From: Prosthecomicrobium sp. N25
GTDB taxonomy: Bacteria > Pseudomonadota > Alphaproteobacteria > Rhizobiales > Ancalomicrobiaceae
NCBI RefSeq assembly: GCF_037203705.1
Contig: NZ_JBBCAT010000003.1
Coordinates: 1 to 64,000, forward strand
DNA length: 64,000 nucleotides
Reading direction: 5' to 3'
Part shown: one piece after another, positions 8,610-17,763 of the stretch
Layout: each line of letters begins with the position of its first letter
How positions within the stretch are numbered: position 1 is the first letter of the stretch
Made by a program: the position numbers and the translations under genes
The notes under the pieces: model-generated
Databases searched by the model: none
What the model was told of the DNA's origin: nothing
Seen by the model: only the letters and a program-made list of their open reading frames with translations

Positions 8610-9977
8610 ATGATCGCCAACTCGCACGACCTCATCGACCGCGCCTCGCTCGTCCACCAGCAGACCGACCTCGCCGCCTACGCGGAGACCGGCGGCACCA
8701 TCATCGGCCGCGGCGAGGGCGTCTACGTCTACGACGAGGCGGGCAACAAGTACCTGGAGGCGATGGCCGGGCTCTGGTGCGCCTCGCTCGGCTTCTCCGA
8801 GCGGCGCCTTGCCGAGGTCGCCTACCGGCAGATGCTGGAGCTGCCCTACTACCACACGTTCTTCGCCAAGAGCCACGTGCCGGCCGCCGAGCTCGCCGAT
8901 CGCCTGCTCGCCATCACCCCGAAGGGCATGTCCAAGGCGATGTTCCAGTGCTCCGGCTCGGAGGCCAACGACGCCGCCATCAAGCTCGTCTGGTACTACA
9001 ACAACGCGCTCGGCCGGCCGAAGAAGAAGAAGATCATCGGCCGCGTCCGCGGCTATCACGGCAACACGGTCGCCTCCGTCAGCGTCTCCGGCCAGCCCCA
9101 CATGCAGGGCGACTTCGACGTCCCCCTCCCCCAGTTCCGGCACGCGGACAACCCGCACTGGTATCGCTTCCACGAGGAGGGCGAAAGCGAGGAGGCCTTC
9201 TCGCAGCGGATGGCCGACAACCTCGAGAAGCTCATCCTCGCCGAGGACCCCGACACCGTGGCGGCCTTCTTCGCCGAGCCCGTCCAGGGCGGCGGCGGCG
9301 CCATCACGCCGCCGAAGGGCTATTTCGAGAGGATCCAGCCGATCCTGAAGAAGTACGACATCCTGTTCCTCGCCGACGAGGTCATCTGCGGCTTCGGCCG
9401 GACCGGCAACATGTGGGGCTCGGAGACCTACGGCCTGGAGCCCGACATGGTCTCCTGCGCCAAGGCGCTCTCCGCCGCCTACCAGCCGATCTCGGCCCTG
9501 ATGATCTCGGGGCCGATCTACGAGGCCATGCTGGCGGAATCGAAGAAGCTCGGCACCTTCGGGCACGGCTTCACCTACGGCGGCCACCCGGTCGCCTGCG
9601 CGGTCGCCCTGGAGACCCTGAAGATCTACGAGGAGCGCGACATCCTCGGCCACGTCCGCAAGGTCTCGCCCGTCATGCAGGACGGCCTGAAGGCGACCGA
9701 GGACCACCCGCTCGTCGGCAACGCCCGCGGCGTCGGCCTGATCGCCGGCGTCGAGATCATGCTCGACAAGGCGAGGCGCATCCCCTTCGCGCCGGAGGCC
9801 AAGGCCGGCCTCGTGGTCCAGGACGAGTGCCAGAAGGCCGGCCTGATCGTCCGCGCGATCGGCGACCGCATCGCCTTCACGCCCCCGCTGGTCATCACCG
9901 CGGGCGAGCTCGACGAGATGCTCGCCAAGTTCCGCAAGGGCCTCGACGGCGCCCTCGACCGCCTGAAGCCGGCCTGA
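8610..9977 (+). CDS. Class-III PLP-dependent aminotransferase
   Basis: Omega-aminotransferase of 455 residues. Motifs in order: FQCSGSEANDAAIKL, RGYHGNTVASVSVSG, AEPVQGGGGAITPP, LFLADEVICGFGRTG (PLP-ring Asp) and CAKALSAAYQP with the Schiff-base lysine. The pattern resembles putrescine/beta-alanine-pyruvate or taurine-pyruvate transaminases rather than acetylornithine aminotransferase. ATG at 8610 gives the standard MIANSHDLIDRASL start; an earlier in-frame TTG at 8574 is less likely. Its place after the importer suggests it removes the terminal amine of the imported compound. Confidence 0.9.
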   Translation: MIANSHDLIDRASLVHQQTDLAAYAETGGTIIGRGEGVYVYDEAGNKYLEAMAGLWCASLGFSERRLAEVAYRQMLELPYYHTFFAKSHVPAAELADRLLAITPKGMSKAMFQCSGSEANDAAIKLVWYYNNALGRPKKKKIIGRVRGYHGNTVASVSVSGQPHMQGDFDVPLPQFRHADNPHWYRFHEEGESEEAFSQRMADNLEKLILAEDPDTVAAFFAEPVQGGGGAITPPKGYFERIQPILKKYDILFLADEVICGFGRTGNMWGSETYGLEPDMVSCAKALSAAYQPISALMISGPIYEAMLAESKKLGTFGHGFTYGGHPVACAVALETLKIYEERDILGHVRKVSPVMQDGLKATEDHPLVGNARGVGLIAGVEIMLDKARRIPFAPEAKAGLVVQDECQKAGLIVRAIGDRIAFTPPLVITAGELDEMLAKFRKGLDGALDRLKPA

Positions 9978-9995
9978 CCCGGCCGGGCCGCTCCG

Positions 9996-10691
9996 TCAGG
10001 CCTTTGTGGCCGAGAAGGCCATGCGTCTCTGGTCGAAGCCGAGGTTGGGCCTCAGCCGCTCCGCCCGGAAGCCCGCGGCCGCGAGCCGGGCGAGCAGCTC
10101 CGCCTCCCCATGCCGCGCGAGCCCGATCTCGGCCCGGAGCTTGCGGTAGGGGGAGAAGAACATGGCCGCGAGCCCGCCGAGGGCGGCGAGCACGAAGCCG
10201 TGGCGCCAGCCCGTGGCGAGCAGGTTGCGGACGTCCCCGACGAGGTCGTCCTCGGGCGGGATGACGTCGGCGACGACGAGGCGCCCGCCCGGACGCAGGA
10301 GTGCCTTCGCATCGCGGAGGAGCGCGCCGAGCGCGGGCTCGTCCAGGTACTGCAGCACCGAGTTGACCACCATCAGGTCGACCCGCCCCGCGTAGTCGCG
10401 CGCCAGCTCCTCCGGCGACACGACCCGGATCCGCGCCTCGCCGCCGACCCGCGCGGCGACCCGCCGCCGCGTGTTCTCGGCGGCGTCGCAGAGCACGAGC
10501 TCCCCGCAGGCGCGCGCCACCTGCTCGGCCGCCAGCGCGTCGCCGCAGCCCCAGTCGACCACGACCGCGTCCGGCCGCGGCACCAGCGCCGCGATGTCGG
10601 CCGCGACCTTGTCGTAGTGCACCCGGCGGTGCCGGTCGTTCACGTAGATCCGGTGCGTGCCGTTCCAGAAGTCGAGCCAAGCCTGTGCCAT
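9996..10691 (-). CDS. Class I SAM-dependent methyltransferase
   Basis: Soluble methyltransferase of 231 residues. SAM-binding motif I is VVVDWGCGDAL (about residues 41-51) and the acidic residue of motif II lies in LVLCDAAEN. SVLQYLDEPALGALLRDAKALLRPGGRLVV is the usual post-II/III region. The ATG at 10691 is chosen over a much longer upstream frame because the fold begins shortly after it. It runs convergently to the aminotransferase, with only 18 bases between the two stops. The target molecule is unknown. Confidence 0.85.
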   Translation of the reverse strand: MAQAWLDFWNGTHRIYVNDRHRRVHYDKVAADIAALVPRPDAVVVDWGCGDALAAEQVARACGELVLCDAAENTRRRVAARVGGEARIRVVSPEELARDYAGRVDLMVVNSVLQYLDEPALGALLRDAKALLRPGGRLVVADVIPPEDDLVGDVRNLLATGWRHGFVLAALGGLAAMFFSPYRKLRAEIGLARHGEAELLARLAAAGFRAERLRPNLGFDQRRMAFSATKA

Positions 10692-10986
10692 CCGTCCTCC
10701 CGCCAGGGACCCGCGCGACCCTAGTGCAACGCCGCGGCGGAGCGCAACGCCGCCCCGGAAATCCCCGGCCGGGCAAGGAGATCGGCAAGTTTTGGGGCGA
10801 GCCGGGCCGACGGACCTGCCGCCGGGCGTCACCACGGCCCCCGCAGCCCCGGGAACCCCCGCCCGCCTCGGGCGTTGCCGCTCCACCTCTCGCCTTCCCG
10901 CTGCCGCAAGGCTCACGCTATAAGGGGCGGACAGCCCGGCGGGCCCGGCAGGTCCGGTTGCGCGCGAGGCCGAGGGAGACGGGCGC

Positions 10987-11943
10987 ATGCGGTGGGAAGG
11001 CCGGGAGGAAAGCTCCAACGTCGAGGACCGGCGCGGTGAAGGCGGCGGGTTCGACACGGGCGGCGGGTTCGGCGGCGGCCTCGGCGGCGGCGGCCTCGGC
11101 ATGCCGATAAACCTTGGCGGCGGCGGCATCGGCACGATCATCCTGTTTCTGATCGTCGCCTGGATCTTCGGGATCAATCCGCTGTCGCTCCTGTCCGGTC
11201 AATCGGTCGGGCCCGGACCGTCCCAGTACGAGCGCCAGACGCGCCAGCCGGCCCCGCAGGGCTCCGTCCGCCGCGACGAGCTCACCCGCTTCACGGCGGT
11301 CGTGCTGCGCGACACCGAGCAGCGCTGGGCCGAGATCCTGCCCCAGCAGGCCGGGGATCTCGTCCGCAAGGCGGCGGGCATGCGCTACCAGGAGCCGACC
11401 CTCGTGATCTTCTCCGGCGCGACGCGCTCCGGCTGCGGCACGGCCAACGCCCAGACGGGGCCCTTCTACTGCCCGGCCGACCGCAAGGTCTACATCGACC
11501 TCGCCTTCTACGACCAGCTGAAGACCCGCTTCCGCGCGCCCGGCGACTTCGCCCAGGCCTACGTGGTCTCCCACGAGATCGGCCACCACATCCAGAACCT
11601 GCTCGGCATCCTGCCGGCCTTCAACGAGGCCCGCCAGCGCATGAGCGAGCGCGACGCCAACCGCGCTTCGGTGCGCGTCGAGCTGCAGGCCGACTGCCTC
11701 GCCGGCGTCTGGGCGCACCATGCCCAGAAGGAGCGCGACTTCATCGAGCCCGGCGACATCGAGGAGGCGCTGAACGCCGCCTCGCGGATCGGCGACGACG
11801 CCATCCAGCGGACCATCCAGGGCTACGCGGTGCCGGACAGCTTCACGCACGGCACGTCGCAGCAGCGCGTCCGCTGGTTCCGCGCCGGCTTCGACTCCGG
11901 CCGCATGGGCTCCTGCGACACCTTCAACACGAGCCAGCTCTAG
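10987..11943 (+). CDS. Neutral zinc metallopeptidase, YpfJ family
   Basis: Protein of 318 residues of the putative neutral zinc metallopeptidase family (pfam04228, E. coli YpfJ). The N-terminal 45 residues are Gly-rich, followed by one membrane segment (IGTIILFLIVAWIFGI, about residues 44-60). The domain carries the zinc motif HEIGHH (about residue 196) with downstream ELQADCLAGVWA and the late third-ligand region. CGTANAQTGPFYCPAD and QRVRWFRAGFDSG are family signatures. The catalytic domain is probably on the periplasmic side. It is a single gene, convergent with carA. Confidence 0.92.
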   Translation: MRWEGREESSNVEDRRGEGGGFDTGGGFGGGLGGGGLGMPINLGGGGIGTIILFLIVAWIFGINPLSLLSGQSVGPGPSQYERQTRQPAPQGSVRRDELTRFTAVVLRDTEQRWAEILPQQAGDLVRKAAGMRYQEPTLVIFSGATRSGCGTANAQTGPFYCPADRKVYIDLAFYDQLKTRFRAPGDFAQAYVVSHEIGHHIQNLLGILPAFNEARQRMSERDANRASVRVELQADCLAGVWAHHAQKERDFIEPGDIEEALNAASRIGDDAIQRTIQGYAVPDSFTHGTSQQRVRWFRAGFDSGRMGSCDTFNTSQL

Positions 11944-12021
11944 GCGGCCGCGGAACCACCCGCGCGCCCCATCTGGAGCGCGGAGTGACCGCGCGACGGC
12001 CCCCTGCCCTTCGCGAATCCC

Positions 12022-13245
12022 TTACCGCTCGGCGACTTGCGGCTCGCCCTTGCGCTCGCGGATGAGGTTCACGAATCGCGTGAAGAGATAGTGGCTGTCG
12101 CGCGGACCGGGCGAGGCCTCCGGGTGGTACTGCACCGAGAAGACCGGCTTTCCCTTCAGGCGGATGCCGCAGTTGGTTCCGTCGAAGAGCGAGACGTGGG
12201 TCTCCTCGACGTTGGCCGGCAGGCTCTCGCGGTCGACCGCGAAGCCGTGGTTCATCGACGTGATCTCCACCTTGCCGGTGGTGAAGTCCTTCACCGGATG
12301 GTTCGCGCCGTGATGGCCCTGGTGCATCTTGGCGGTCCGGCCGCCGAGCGCGAGCCCGAGCATCTGGTGCCCGAGGCAGATGCCGAAGGTCGGCAGGCCC
12401 TCGTCCACCAGCCGCCGGATGGTCGGCACCGCATATTCGCCCGTCGCCGCCGGGTCGCCCGGGCCGTTGGAGAGGAAGACGCCGTCCGGCCGGTGGGCCA
12501 GCACGTCCTCGGCCGTCGCGGTCGCGGGCAGCACGGTGACGCGGCAGCCGGCGTCCGCCAGCAGGCGAAGGATATTGCGCTTCACCCCGTAGTCGATCGC
12601 CACCACGTGGTACTTCGGGTCGGTCTGGTGGCCGTAGCCCTCGCCCAGGTGCCAGCTCGTCTCGTCCCACGTGAAGGTCTGCCCGGCGGTCACCCCCGGC
12701 ACGAGGTCCATGCCGACGAGGCCCGGCCAGGCCTTCGCCTCGGCCTTCAGGGCCTCCACGTCGAAGGCCCCCTCCGGGTCGTGCGCCACGACCGCGTTGG
12801 GCATGCCCGCCTCGCGGATGAGCGCCGTCAGGGCGCGCGTGTCGACGCCCGCGATGCCGACGATCCCGCGCGCCTTCAGCCACTGGTCGAGGTGCCGCGA
12901 GGCGCGCCAGTTCGCCGGATCGGTGATGTCGGCCTTGAGGACGACGCCGCGCGCGCCCGTCACGGCCGCCATGTTGACGGTCTCGATGTCCTCGTCGTTG
13001 ACCCCGACATTGCCGATATGCGGGAACGTGAAGGTGATGATCTGCCCGGCATAGGAGGGATCCGTCAGGATCTCCTGGTATCCCGTCATCGCCGTGTTGA
13101 AGCAGACCTCGCCCACTTGCCGGCCGACCGCGCCGAGGCCGAAGCCTTCGACGACCGTCCCGTCGGCGAGCACGAGAAGCGCCGTCGGTCGCGGATCCGC
13201 CCAGGCGTTCGGGTCCGTTCCGGGGGCGTTTCCGGTCGCGCTCAT
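12022..13245 (-). CDS. carA: Carbamoyl-phosphate synthase small (glutaminase) subunit
   Basis: Glutamine amidotransferase subunit, 407 residues, that hydrolyses glutamine and passes ammonia to CarB for arginine and pyrimidine synthesis. The N-terminal CPSase domain has FNTAMTGYQEILTDPSYAGQIITFT. The class-I GATase domain carries FLSNGPGDP, the nucleophile elbow GICLGHQ with Cys, and the His/Glu pair in YHPEASPGP. The ATG at 13245 (MSATGNAP) follows the family; an in-frame extension to 13302 is less likely. It is divergent from the GatB/YqeY gene, an arrangement common in Rhizobiales. carB is not in the window. Confidence 0.97.
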   Translation of the reverse strand: MSATGNAPGTDPNAWADPRPTALLVLADGTVVEGFGLGAVGRQVGEVCFNTAMTGYQEILTDPSYAGQIITFTFPHIGNVGVNDEDIETVNMAAVTGARGVVLKADITDPANWRASRHLDQWLKARGIVGIAGVDTRALTALIREAGMPNAVVAHDPEGAFDVEALKAEAKAWPGLVGMDLVPGVTAGQTFTWDETSWHLGEGYGHQTDPKYHVVAIDYGVKRNILRLLADAGCRVTVLPATATAEDVLAHRPDGVFLSNGPGDPAATGEYAVPTIRRLVDEGLPTFGICLGHQMLGLALGGRTAKMHQGHHGANHPVKDFTTGKVEITSMNHGFAVDRESLPANVEETHVSLFDGTNCGIRLKGKPVFSVQYHPEASPGPRDSHYLFTRFVNLIRERKGEPQVAER

Positions 13246-13401
13246 GGGCTTGCTTCCTGACGGTGTTGATCTAGAACTCGGCCGACCCGATATCGTCGGC
13301 AACGGTCGACGGATGAATCCGTCGCGCTGAGATAAGGGCGGACGCTCCGCCCGTCAACGTTTCCGCCCCGTCTTGCCCGGCGGCACCCGCGAGGACCGGC
13401 C

Positions 13402-13857
13402 ATGCGCCAGCGACTGAACGACGATCTGAAGGCGGCCATGAAGGCCGGCGACAAGGCGAAGGTCTCGACGCTGCGGATGATCACCTCGGCCGTCAAGGAC
13501 AAGGACATCGCCTCGCGCGGCGGCGCGGCCGCGGGCACCATCCCGGACGCCGAGATCGTCGAGCTGATGACGAAGCTCATCAAGTCCCGCGAGGAATCGG
13601 CCCGCCTCTACGATGAGGGCGGCCGCCCCGAACTCGCCGCCGCCGAACGCGCCGAGATCGCCATCATCCGCGACTACCTGCCCCGTCAGATGGACCCGGC
13701 CGAGGTGGACGCGGCCGTGCGCGCGATCGTGACGGAGGTCGGCGCGGCGAGCGTCAAGGACATGGGCAAGGTCATGTCCGCGCTCAAGGAGCGCTACGCC
13801 GGCCGCATGGACATGGGCAAGGCCGGCGCCGTGGTGAAGGCCGTGCTCGCGGGGTGA
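13402..13857 (+). CDS. GatB/YqeY domain protein
   Basis: Soluble helical protein of 151 residues. The N-terminal helical part begins MRQRLNDDLKAAMKAGDKAK and contains LRMITSAVKDKD; the C-terminal part (GKVMSALKERYAGRMDMGKAG) resembles the tRNA-binding tail of GatB. The standalone YqeY family is widespread and its role is not settled, though a tRNA-related function is suspected from the fold. The divergent carA neighbour (156 bases) is typical for alphaproteobacteria. There, dnaG often follows; here dnaG is about 20 kb away. Confidence 0.9.
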   Translation: MRQRLNDDLKAAMKAGDKAKVSTLRMITSAVKDKDIASRGGAAAGTIPDAEIVELMTKLIKSREESARLYDEGGRPELAAAERAEIAIIRDYLPRQMDPAEVDAAVRAIVTEVGAASVKDMGKVMSALKERYAGRMDMGKAGAVVKAVLAG

Positions 13858-13879
13858 GGCGAGAACGGGAGAGGGCAGC

Positions 13880-14764
13880 TCAGGCGTCGAACAGGAACGC
13901 CGGGTGCTTCACCGCGAAATACCTCTCGCTGACGGCCTCGTTGTCCTTCCTGAAGAGGGCGGCAAGCTTGGCCTTGAGCTCGCCGAGGTCCGGCCGGGAC
14001 CGTTGCGGCGGCTCGTCCTGCATCAGTTCGGTCCTGATCGTTTCCTTGATCTCCCGGACGGACTTGTTCTCGTCCTTGAGGGCGCGGACCAGTTCGAGCG
14101 CCTTGCCCACCTGTTCGGCGCCGAGACCCTGGTTCCGGCTCTCGACCGGGATGACGTCGGCCGTGAGATCGGTGCCGGTCCCCAGCTTGAGGAAGGTCCG
14201 TACGAAGCCGGGGAAGTCCGCCCGCAGGTACTCGAACGGCAGCACCACCAGCTTGTCCCGACCGTAGTGGCGCTCCACCGTGCTTAGGAGGGTCGACCAG
14301 CGCATCAGCTCCAGCCTGACCTCCTGCTCCCAGTACGGCCGGAACTCGGAGGTCACCCGGCCGTGGCGCAGCCTGTGCAGGTAGCAGGAGAGCAGGAACT
14401 CGTCCTGGCGCCGCACCGTGACGATGACCTTGTGCGGCGGGATCCCCAGCTTGTCGGTGAACCTGAACGCGCGCTCCGGCGCGGCGTCCCACGTCTTCTT
14501 GGAGGGATTCATCAGGGGACCCGTGCAGCCCTCGTCGCTCAGCAGCACGCAGCGCGTCGATTCGATCTCCTGCCGGAGCGGCGTGAAGGCGCTGTCGGCG
14601 GGTTCCGCCTTGCCCCGGATGAACTGGCCGATCTCGCTCTTCTGGAACCTGGGGGTGAAGTGATAGCGCACGCCATGCTTGGCCAGCTCCTCGTCCAGGC
14701 TCTTGAGCGTGTGCTGAAGAGACGTCGTACCCGTCTTCGGAGCCCCGATGTGGATCGCGTACAT
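13880..14764 (-). CDS. Sulfotransferase-like protein (first of three)
   Basis: P-loop protein of 294 residues. The 5'-phosphosulfate loop is IGAPKTGTTSLQ (residues 5-16); the 3'-phosphate site is probably VIVTVRRQDEFLLSCYLH. This pattern is that of PAPS-dependent sulfotransferases acting on carbohydrates or small molecules; the acceptor is unknown. The C-terminal third is rich in Lys/Glu and lacks recognised motifs. It points away from two other sulfotransferase-like genes (15540 and 16585) that share little sequence with it beyond the P-loop, so this is a functional cluster rather than a tandem duplication. Confidence 0.75.
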   Translation of the reverse strand: MYAIHIGAPKTGTTSLQHTLKSLDEELAKHGVRYHFTPRFQKSEIGQFIRGKAEPADSAFTPLRQEIESTRCVLLSDEGCTGPLMNPSKKTWDAAPERAFRFTDKLGIPPHKVIVTVRRQDEFLLSCYLHRLRHGRVTSEFRPYWEQEVRLELMRWSTLLSTVERHYGRDKLVVLPFEYLRADFPGFVRTFLKLGTGTDLTADVIPVESRNQGLGAEQVGKALELVRALKDENKSVREIKETIRTELMQDEPPQRSRPDLGELKAKLAALFRKDNEAVSERYFAVKHPAFLFDA

Positions 14765-14782
14765 TCTCGTCCTCGTCCTCGA

Positions 14783-15082
14783 TCACCAGTTTGCTACCGA
14801 GTCCCTGCCCTCCGGCAAGTCGTCAGTCCAGTCGGGCGCTTCCGCAGTGTAGGCGAACGATGCCATGCCGGCATTGAGAAGCGCGCTGTACAGAGGCAAC
14901 CGGAACAAGGCGGCATCCGCACTGACGAGGTCCGAGTAGCATGCGAGTTCCTCGACGGCCAAGAGTTCGAAGCCGGACACGGCCAGCGTCGCCGCTGCGA
15001 GTACCCGGAACGGGAGCCGACAGACCCATCCGGCGAACAGCGCCATGGCCGCCGCCGCGAGGATCGGGACTGCACAGGCCAT
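14783..15082 (-). CDS. Small predicted membrane protein
   Basis: Protein of 99 residues beginning MACAVPILAAAAMALFAGW, with two or three hydrophobic segments (about residues 3-20, 27-45 and 57-72) and an acidic tail. The ATG at 15082 has an AAGGAA Shine-Dalgarno sequence six bases upstream; longer in-frame versions lack one. It lies 18 bases upstream of the sulfotransferase-like gene on the same strand, so the two may be co-transcribed. No family is recognised. Confidence 0.5.
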   Translation of the reverse strand: MACAVPILAAAAMALFAGWVCRLPFRVLAAATLAVSGFELLAVEELACYSDLVSADAALFRLPLYSALLNAGMASFAYTAEAPDWTDDLPEGRDSVANW

Positions 15083-15539
15083 GGCGGATTCCTTGGGGCC
15101 CGGTACGCCGTTGTGACCATAGGCATGGAACGCGAGACATGCAAAAATAGGCATGTTGGTCGCGACTCGGAACGACCCTCGGCCATGGGCTTCGAGAATG
15201 AACGACGGAAATCCACAGAGTTCCGGAGCAGAACCGTGCGTCCGCGCGACGCCGCTCTGCCCGCCGGTGCGCCGTGGTCCAGTGCCCGTCCGGTCGCCCG
15301 CCTCCGATGCCCTCCGCCCCCTCACCGCTGCCCGACGCCCGTTGGCGCCGAAGTCGCCTCGGACGCATCCCCGACGCGGCACGCCGGAGCGGGGCGACAT
15401 CGTTCCCGTACGACCGGCACGCGGACGGGCGCCGGTCGGGATCGGGACGGCCAGGGTGGATCGCGGGGCATCCTCCACGCCCGACGGTTGCGCGCGGCCG
15501 CGCCGGACCGGCCTGTGCCGCGCAGCCTGAAGGGTCGAG
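15083..15539 (+). other. Intergenic region without a supported gene
   Basis: This 457-base stretch separates the divergent membrane protein and second sulfotransferase gene. Several overlapping open frames exist but none has a credible start, codon pattern or motif. It probably holds divergent promoters; GAAGGGTCGAG just before 15540 is the ribosome-binding site of the plus-strand gene. Confidence 0.5.
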
Positions 15540-16544
15540 ATGGTGCAGCTCTATCTGCATATCGGCATGCACAAGACCGGCTCGACGAGCATCCAGGACG
15601 CGCTCGAGGAGAACCGCGGGCTCTTGCGCGAATCCGGCATCCTGTTTCCCGACCTCGGCGACAACCAGTCCCGCGTCCTGAACCGCGCCTTCGGGACCTC
15701 CGAGGACGCCGCCCAGGACACCTCGCGCGTCAATGACATCGCCGAACGCCTCGTCCAGCAGCTCAAGGAGAACCCCGTCGACCGGCTCGTCATCTCGTCG
15801 GAGGCGTTGTTCCATTACCGCGCCCGACGCCGGGATGCCCTGAAATCGGTGCTGGATCGGATCACCGACGACGTCCGGGTGATCGTCTACGTGCGCGAGC
15901 CGATCGCCTGGGCGACCAGCCAGGCACAGCAGCATCTGCGCCATGGACGCATAACGCTCGACGAACTGGCGTCGCAAACGGCGACCGACGACGGCCGCAG
16001 GGGCCGTTCCGTGTTCCCGCGCTACAGAGCCGGCATCGAGGCCTGGATGAACGCCTACGGACCCGGCGCCATGGACATACGACCCTTCGGCTCCGAGCAT
16101 TTCGTCGGCGGCACGTTGATGTCCGATTTTTGCGCCGCCCTGGGTGCGCCGGAACTGGCGCGCAAGCTTCCCGACGAGCAGCGCAATCCGTCCGTGTCCT
16201 ACGAGGCGATCCTGCTGCTCGATCGCCTCATGGCGAGAGCCGGCCGCCGGTCGCTCGACGACCAGCCGGAGCTGACCAGCGCGCTGGCGCGTCTCCCCGG
16301 CTCGAAGTTCAGTCTCCCCCTGGAGCTGCAGCGGCGAATTGTCAAAGACACGGCCGAGGACGTTCGATGGTTGAGAGAGATCACGAACGCTCCGCTGTTC
16401 GCCGACCGGGCCCCTGAAAGCCGGATGCCCGAATGGAACGGGCGGACGCTGGATGCCCTGCTGGGGCTGATGATCAAGGAAAAACCTCGAGAATCCGCCC
16501 AGCCCTGGAGCAAAATCCTGCGCTGGCCCAAAAGGCTCTCATGA
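15540..16544 (+). CDS. Sulfotransferase-like protein (second of three)
   Basis: P-loop protein of 334 residues. LHIGMHKTGSTSIQDALEEN (residues 6-25) is the PAPS 5'-phosphosulfate loop and helix. VIVYVREPIAWATSQAQQHL (about residues 116-135) fits the 3'-phosphate binding segment. The GMHKTGSTS form is typical of bacterial sulfotransferase-like proteins in polysaccharide loci, where they modify exported glycans; the acceptor here is unknown. The next gene starts 40 bases downstream on the same strand, so they likely form an operon. Confidence 0.75.
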   Translation: MVQLYLHIGMHKTGSTSIQDALEENRGLLRESGILFPDLGDNQSRVLNRAFGTSEDAAQDTSRVNDIAERLVQQLKENPVDRLVISSEALFHYRARRRDALKSVLDRITDDVRVIVYVREPIAWATSQAQQHLRHGRITLDELASQTATDDGRRGRSVFPRYRAGIEAWMNAYGPGAMDIRPFGSEHFVGGTLMSDFCAALGAPELARKLPDEQRNPSVSYEAILLLDRLMARAGRRSLDDQPELTSALARLPGSKFSLPLELQRRIVKDTAEDVRWLREITNAPLFADRAPESRMPEWNGRTLDALLGLMIKEKPRESAQPWSKILRWPKRLS

Positions 16545-16584
16545 TGTATGGCACGTGCCGTCACCCTCCCACCGTTGAACCAAC

Positions 16585-17607
16585 ATGAACGCGTCTCGAC
16601 CCTCGACGGAGTTGTTGTCCGGCTACCCGGTCTTCATGCTCAACAGTTTCTCGAGATCGGGCGAGACCGTCTTGCTGAGGGCCCTCGCCGCGCACTCGAA
16701 GATTAAGGTCGCCCATGATCTGAACGCGACAAACACGCGCGCCGAGCAGAAGCTGGTCTCGCGGGTCCGTCACGGCGGCGCGCGCCTGATCTACGAGTCG
16801 GATTTCGCCGCCGGCGAGCCGCGCCCGCCGAGAGGGGGCGTTATCCTCGTCAAGAACGCGGTCTGGATCTCGTCCTTCGCCGTGCCCTCCTTCACGCTGG
16901 CCCGCAATCCCTTCGCGTCGATCACCAGCATCGGCGGGGTCGAGGCCGCGGCGGACGAGCGGCGGATCGCACAGAACGTCCCCCTCCGCCTCTGGTGCAG
17001 GATCCGCGGCAAGGAGCTGCCGACGACGGACGTGGTCGTCGATGTCCGCGAGAAGATCGGCCGCTGGGCCCGCGGCATGGACAAGCACCTGTTTCCCTAT
17101 GTGACGAGAACCGACCCGATCGCGGCCCTGGCCGCCCTCTATGCCCGCAAGATGGGATATGCCTACGAGTGCGGCGGGCCCATCCTGCGCTACGAGAACT
17201 TCGTGAAGAACCCCGAACCGGTGTTGCGACGGCTGATTTCGTACTTCGGTCTCGAGTGGGAGGACGCCGTTCTTCGGTCTCACGAGAAGTACCAGCCCGG
17301 CGAGATCGGCCACGGCGGCATCAAGCTCTGGGAACCCATCCACGACAAGTCCGCCGACAAGTACAAGCGCATGTCGCTGAGGGACTTCTACCGGATCTAC
17401 TCGATGACGGCCGATGTCCTGTGGAGGTTCGGCTACGCCGTGGATAAGGAGAAGGTGGTTTCGGTCGAGCACGTCCACAACGAGCGCTTCATCGATCAGG
17501 ACCCTGACTCGCCCCTGGCCGAGCCCTCCGCCCGACCGCCGCACCCTGCGGACGACGACGAGGAAGACTGGCCGGCCCTGCCCGAGGAAACGCCGCGCGC
17601 TTCCTGA
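16585..17607 (+). CDS. Sulfotransferase-like protein (third of three)
   Basis: Protein of 340 residues. The P-loop is FMLNSFSRSGETVLLRALAA (about residues 17-36), a SxSRSGETLLxRxL variant, and FTLARNPFASITSI (about residues 105-118) fits the 3'-phosphate site. ILRYENFVKNPEPVLRRLISYFGLEW near residue 205 is the segment common to sulfotransferases that dock acceptor sugars or proteins. The C-terminal 40 residues are acidic and proline-rich (DDDEEDWPALPEE), probably disordered. It is probably in an operon with the upstream sulfotransferase-like gene. Confidence 0.7.
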   Translation: MNASRPSTELLSGYPVFMLNSFSRSGETVLLRALAAHSKIKVAHDLNATNTRAEQKLVSRVRHGGARLIYESDFAAGEPRPPRGGVILVKNAVWISSFAVPSFTLARNPFASITSIGGVEAAADERRIAQNVPLRLWCRIRGKELPTTDVVVDVREKIGRWARGMDKHLFPYVTRTDPIAALAALYARKMGYAYECGGPILRYENFVKNPEPVLRRLISYFGLEWEDAVLRSHEKYQPGEIGHGGIKLWEPIHDKSADKYKRMSLRDFYRIYSMTADVLWRFGYAVDKEKVVSVEHVHNERFIDQDPDSPLAEPSARPPHPADDDEEDWPALPEETPRAS

Positions 17608-17763
17608 GAACGGTCGTCGAGAAGCGCGCGGCCGGCCTGGGCCCCGCGCGGCCCGCCCGTCCATGGGCACCCGGCGTCGCGGCCGCCGGACACGGCCATC
17701 GCCCCGGGGCCGCAACCGCGGCACGGGAAGGCGGGGCGACCCGGCGTTCGCCGACCACAGGGT

